NCBI RefSeq assembly: GCF_900115755.1
Contig: NZ_FOXQ01000004.1
Span: forward strand, 1 to 64,000
Length of the DNA: 64,000 nucleotides
From: Parafilimonas terrae
Lineage (GTDB): Bacteria; Bacteroidota; Bacteroidia; Chitinophagales; Chitinophagaceae
Direction of reading: 5' to 3'
Shown here: in pieces, positions 62,700 to 64,000 of the stretch
Layout of the letters: each line of letters starts with the position of its first letter
How positions within the stretch are numbered: the stretch's first letter is position 1
Translations under genes and position numbers: made by a program
Notes under the pieces: generated by a model
The model's input: the letters and a program-made list of their open reading frames with translations, nothing else
The model's database searches: none
Told to the model about the DNA's origin: nothing

Positions 62700-63005
62700 T
62701 TATTCAATTACTTCAAGCAATGTTCTGAAATCAACGAGGTTATTGCCCCACTTTTCTGCATACTCTTTTCTAAACACATCGGCATAAAATTCTATATAAC
62801 GGTTATATAAAGCTTTGCTTTCTGCAAAATATTGCACCACATAAGTTGGCCCTTCTTCTTCATTCTGTTCCTGCAGTTTTGAGAGCTGGTATTTTATAAA
62901 ACAACCTGTGGCAATCATCGCAGGCATATACTCCTGCTGCATGCATTTCAGCCATGCATCGTGAATATTCCAGCTCACTTTTGTTGTAACGTTATAGATA
63001 AACAT
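62700..63005 (-). CDS. DUF4286 family protein
   Basis: A 101-residue protein of the DUF4286 family, widespread in Bacteroidota and related in fold to small dimeric alpha/beta-barrel proteins. Conserved segments are 'MFIYNVTTKVSWNIHDAWL' at the start, 'YQLSKLQEQNEEEGPTYVVQY', in parts 'GPTYVVQYF', and 'FRTLLEVIE' at the end. No catalytic residues can be named. It stands between the HU gene and the exonuclease gene, all on the minus strand. Confidence 0.88.
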   Translation of the reverse strand: MFIYNVTTKVSWNIHDAWLKCMQQEYMPAMIATGCFIKYQLSKLQEQNEEEGPTYVVQYFAESKALYNRYIEFYADVFRKEYAEKWGNNLVDFRTLLEVIE

Positions 63006-63089
63006 ACTGAAAATTATTTAGCTAAAAAAATGATTATAAAAATTCATTATCAGAGTTTGATTGCCACAGATAGCGAAAATTAAACTGGC

Positions 63090-63857
63090 TTATACATCAA
63101 TTTCAAGATAAACAGGGCAGTGATCGCTATGCTTTACATCAGGATAAATCTCTGCATCTTTTATAGTATTTTTTAAAGGTTCTGTTACATTAATATAATC
63201 TATTCTCCATCCTTTATTTTGAGCCCTTACCGAAGGAAACCGCTGGCTCCACCAACTGTATCTATGCGGCTCCGGCCTTATCACACGAAAAGCATCCACC
63301 CACCCATTCGTAAAAAGCTTATCCATCCATGCCCTTTCTTCTGGTAAAAAGCCAGATGTTTTTACATTGCCTTTGGGATTATGAATATCTATTTCTTTAT
63401 GGGCAATATTATAATCGCCGCAAAGAATAAGTTTAGGATGTGTTTGTTTCAACTTTTCGAGGTAATTAAAAAATCCTTCCAGCCATTCGTATTTAAATGA
63501 TTGCCGCAATTCGCCCGTGGTGCCCGAAGGAAAATAAGCGTTGATCAAACGAACATCACCAAAATCAAGCTGTAACACACGGCCTTCATCATCGCTTACT
63601 TTATGGCCTGTTCCATATACGACATTCGATGGCTCGACTTTAGAAAAAACAGCAACACCGCTGTAACCCTTTTTTTGCGCGGAATACCAGTAATCGTAAT
63701 ATCCCAAATCCGTTATTTGTTCGTGGGCAACATTATCTTTATGCGCTTTTGTTTCCTGCAGGCATATAACATCAGCAGGGTCTGTTTTCATCCAGTCAAG
63801 CAAGCCTTTTTTTAAAGCAGCGCGAATGCCATTTACATTATAACTTATGATGCGCAT
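63090..63857 (-). CDS. xth: Exodeoxyribonuclease III
   Basis: A 255-residue AP endonuclease/3'-5' exonuclease used in base excision repair. Active-site residues can be seen in 'SYNVNGIRAALKKG' (Asn), 'VICLQETKAH' (Glu), 'CGDYNIAHKEIDIHNPK' (Asp, Asn), 'SWWSQRF' and 'SDHCPVYLEI' (Asp-His pair). Length is that of the short ExoA/XthA group. It begins 117 bp from the start codon of the next, divergent gene. Confidence 0.94.
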   Translation of the reverse strand: MRIISYNVNGIRAALKKGLLDWMKTDPADVICLQETKAHKDNVAHEQITDLGYYDYWYSAQKKGYSGVAVFSKVEPSNVVYGTGHKVSDDEGRVLQLDFGDVRLINAYFPSGTTGELRQSFKYEWLEGFFNYLEKLKQTHPKLILCGDYNIAHKEIDIHNPKGNVKTSGFLPEERAWMDKLFTNGWVDAFRVIRPEPHRYSWWSQRFPSVRAQNKGWRIDYINVTEPLKNTIKDAEIYPDVKHSDHCPVYLEIDV

Positions 63858-63926
63858 AATAAAAAGTTTACCGCAAGATAAGGGTATAACGAAGCTTTTA
63901 ATGACAGTTAATTGACGAATATCAAC

Positions 63927-63957
63927 TTTGCGTTAACAATACAGCCAACTACTTTTG
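63927..63957 (+). promoter_or_regulatory. Promoter of the gene running off the window
   Basis: TTTG at 63927-63930, a 19-nt spacer, then TACTTTTG at 63950-63957. Full match to both elements. 17 nt separate it from the ATG at 63975. Confidence 0.75.
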
Positions 63958-63974
63958 CAAATTAAATTTTTCGT

Positions 63975-64000
63975 ATGCATTTAAAACCGGTAACTGTTGT
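63975..64000 (+). CDS. Start of a gene cut by the window edge
   Basis: An ATG 17 nt after a strong promoter opens a frame beginning Met-His-Leu-Lys-Pro-Val-Thr-Val. Only eight full codons are visible, so no product can be named. The promoter is the main support. Confidence 0.5.

Overview
The window reads as a chromosomal segment of a Bacteroidota bacterium, most likely of the Chitinophagaceae/Chitinophagales type. The evidence is a T9SS porin (PorV), the gliding lipoprotein GldB, a SusC-like TonB-dependent barrel, Porin_10, DUF4292 and DUF4286 proteins, the small ribosomal protein bTHX, and promoters of the Bacteroidota form TTTG-N19-TAnnTTTG. The DNA is AT-rich. There are no rRNA or tRNA genes, no CRISPR array, no intact insertion sequence and no prophage. 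Nearly all genes are housekeeping.

Layout. 1-8.9 kb is an envelope block: lptD divergent from an N-acetylmuramoyl-alanine amidase, an MCE/MlaD protein and a second OstA-like protein, then apaG and gldB. 8.9-13.3 kb holds nadE and a large MGH1/GH63-type glycosidase. 13.4-19.3 kb (minus strand) holds an EnvC-like amidase activator, a DUF4292 lipoprotein, dut, a four-helix-bundle (S23) gene set between two arrays of ~98-bp repeats, ispF and porV. 19.5-24.3 kb is a heme block: hemJ and hemH leftward, hemA-hemC-hemD rightward. 24.3-30.2 kb has a subtilase lipoprotein, an SDR, an epimerase, a BFN nuclease, ispE and a CPBP protease. 30.4-38.7 kb has a GH77 glucanotransferase, pyrG, mdh, rpsL-rpsG and ilvE. 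38.8-42.5 kb has small metabolic genes, SOD and a TPR-like gene split by a frameshift. 42.5-48.6 kb is a leftward run: tadA, AsmA-like, esterase, NucS-like nuclease, ParA, ABC ATPase. 48.7-51.4 kb holds three sulfotransferase genes. 51.5-56.2 kb has two outer-membrane barrels. 56.5-57.1 kb is a DUF433/DUF5615 toxin-antitoxin pair. 57.1-64 kb has korB, gnd, zwf, pdxH, bTHX, HU, DUF4286, exonuclease III and the first codons of another gene.

How the genes fit together. LptD and the OstA-like protein belong to LPS export. The MCE protein suggests lipid transport. The amidase has intact zinc ligands, while the EnvC-like protein has lost the M23 ligands, so the pair looks like enzyme plus activator for septal wall splitting. 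hemJ, hemH, hemA, hemC and hemD cover much of the heme pathway. gnd and zwf form the oxidative pentose phosphate pair. ispE and ispF belong to the MEP pathway.

The most unusual structure is the repeat system at 16087-17508. Each unit has two inverted blocks of degenerate 7-nt words around a conserved core. The arrays flank a four-helix-bundle gene, and repeat units supply the stop codons of that gene and of ispF. Unrelated 7-nt-periodic tracts occur in at least four other intergenic gaps, so heptamer-built spacers look like a general property of this genome.
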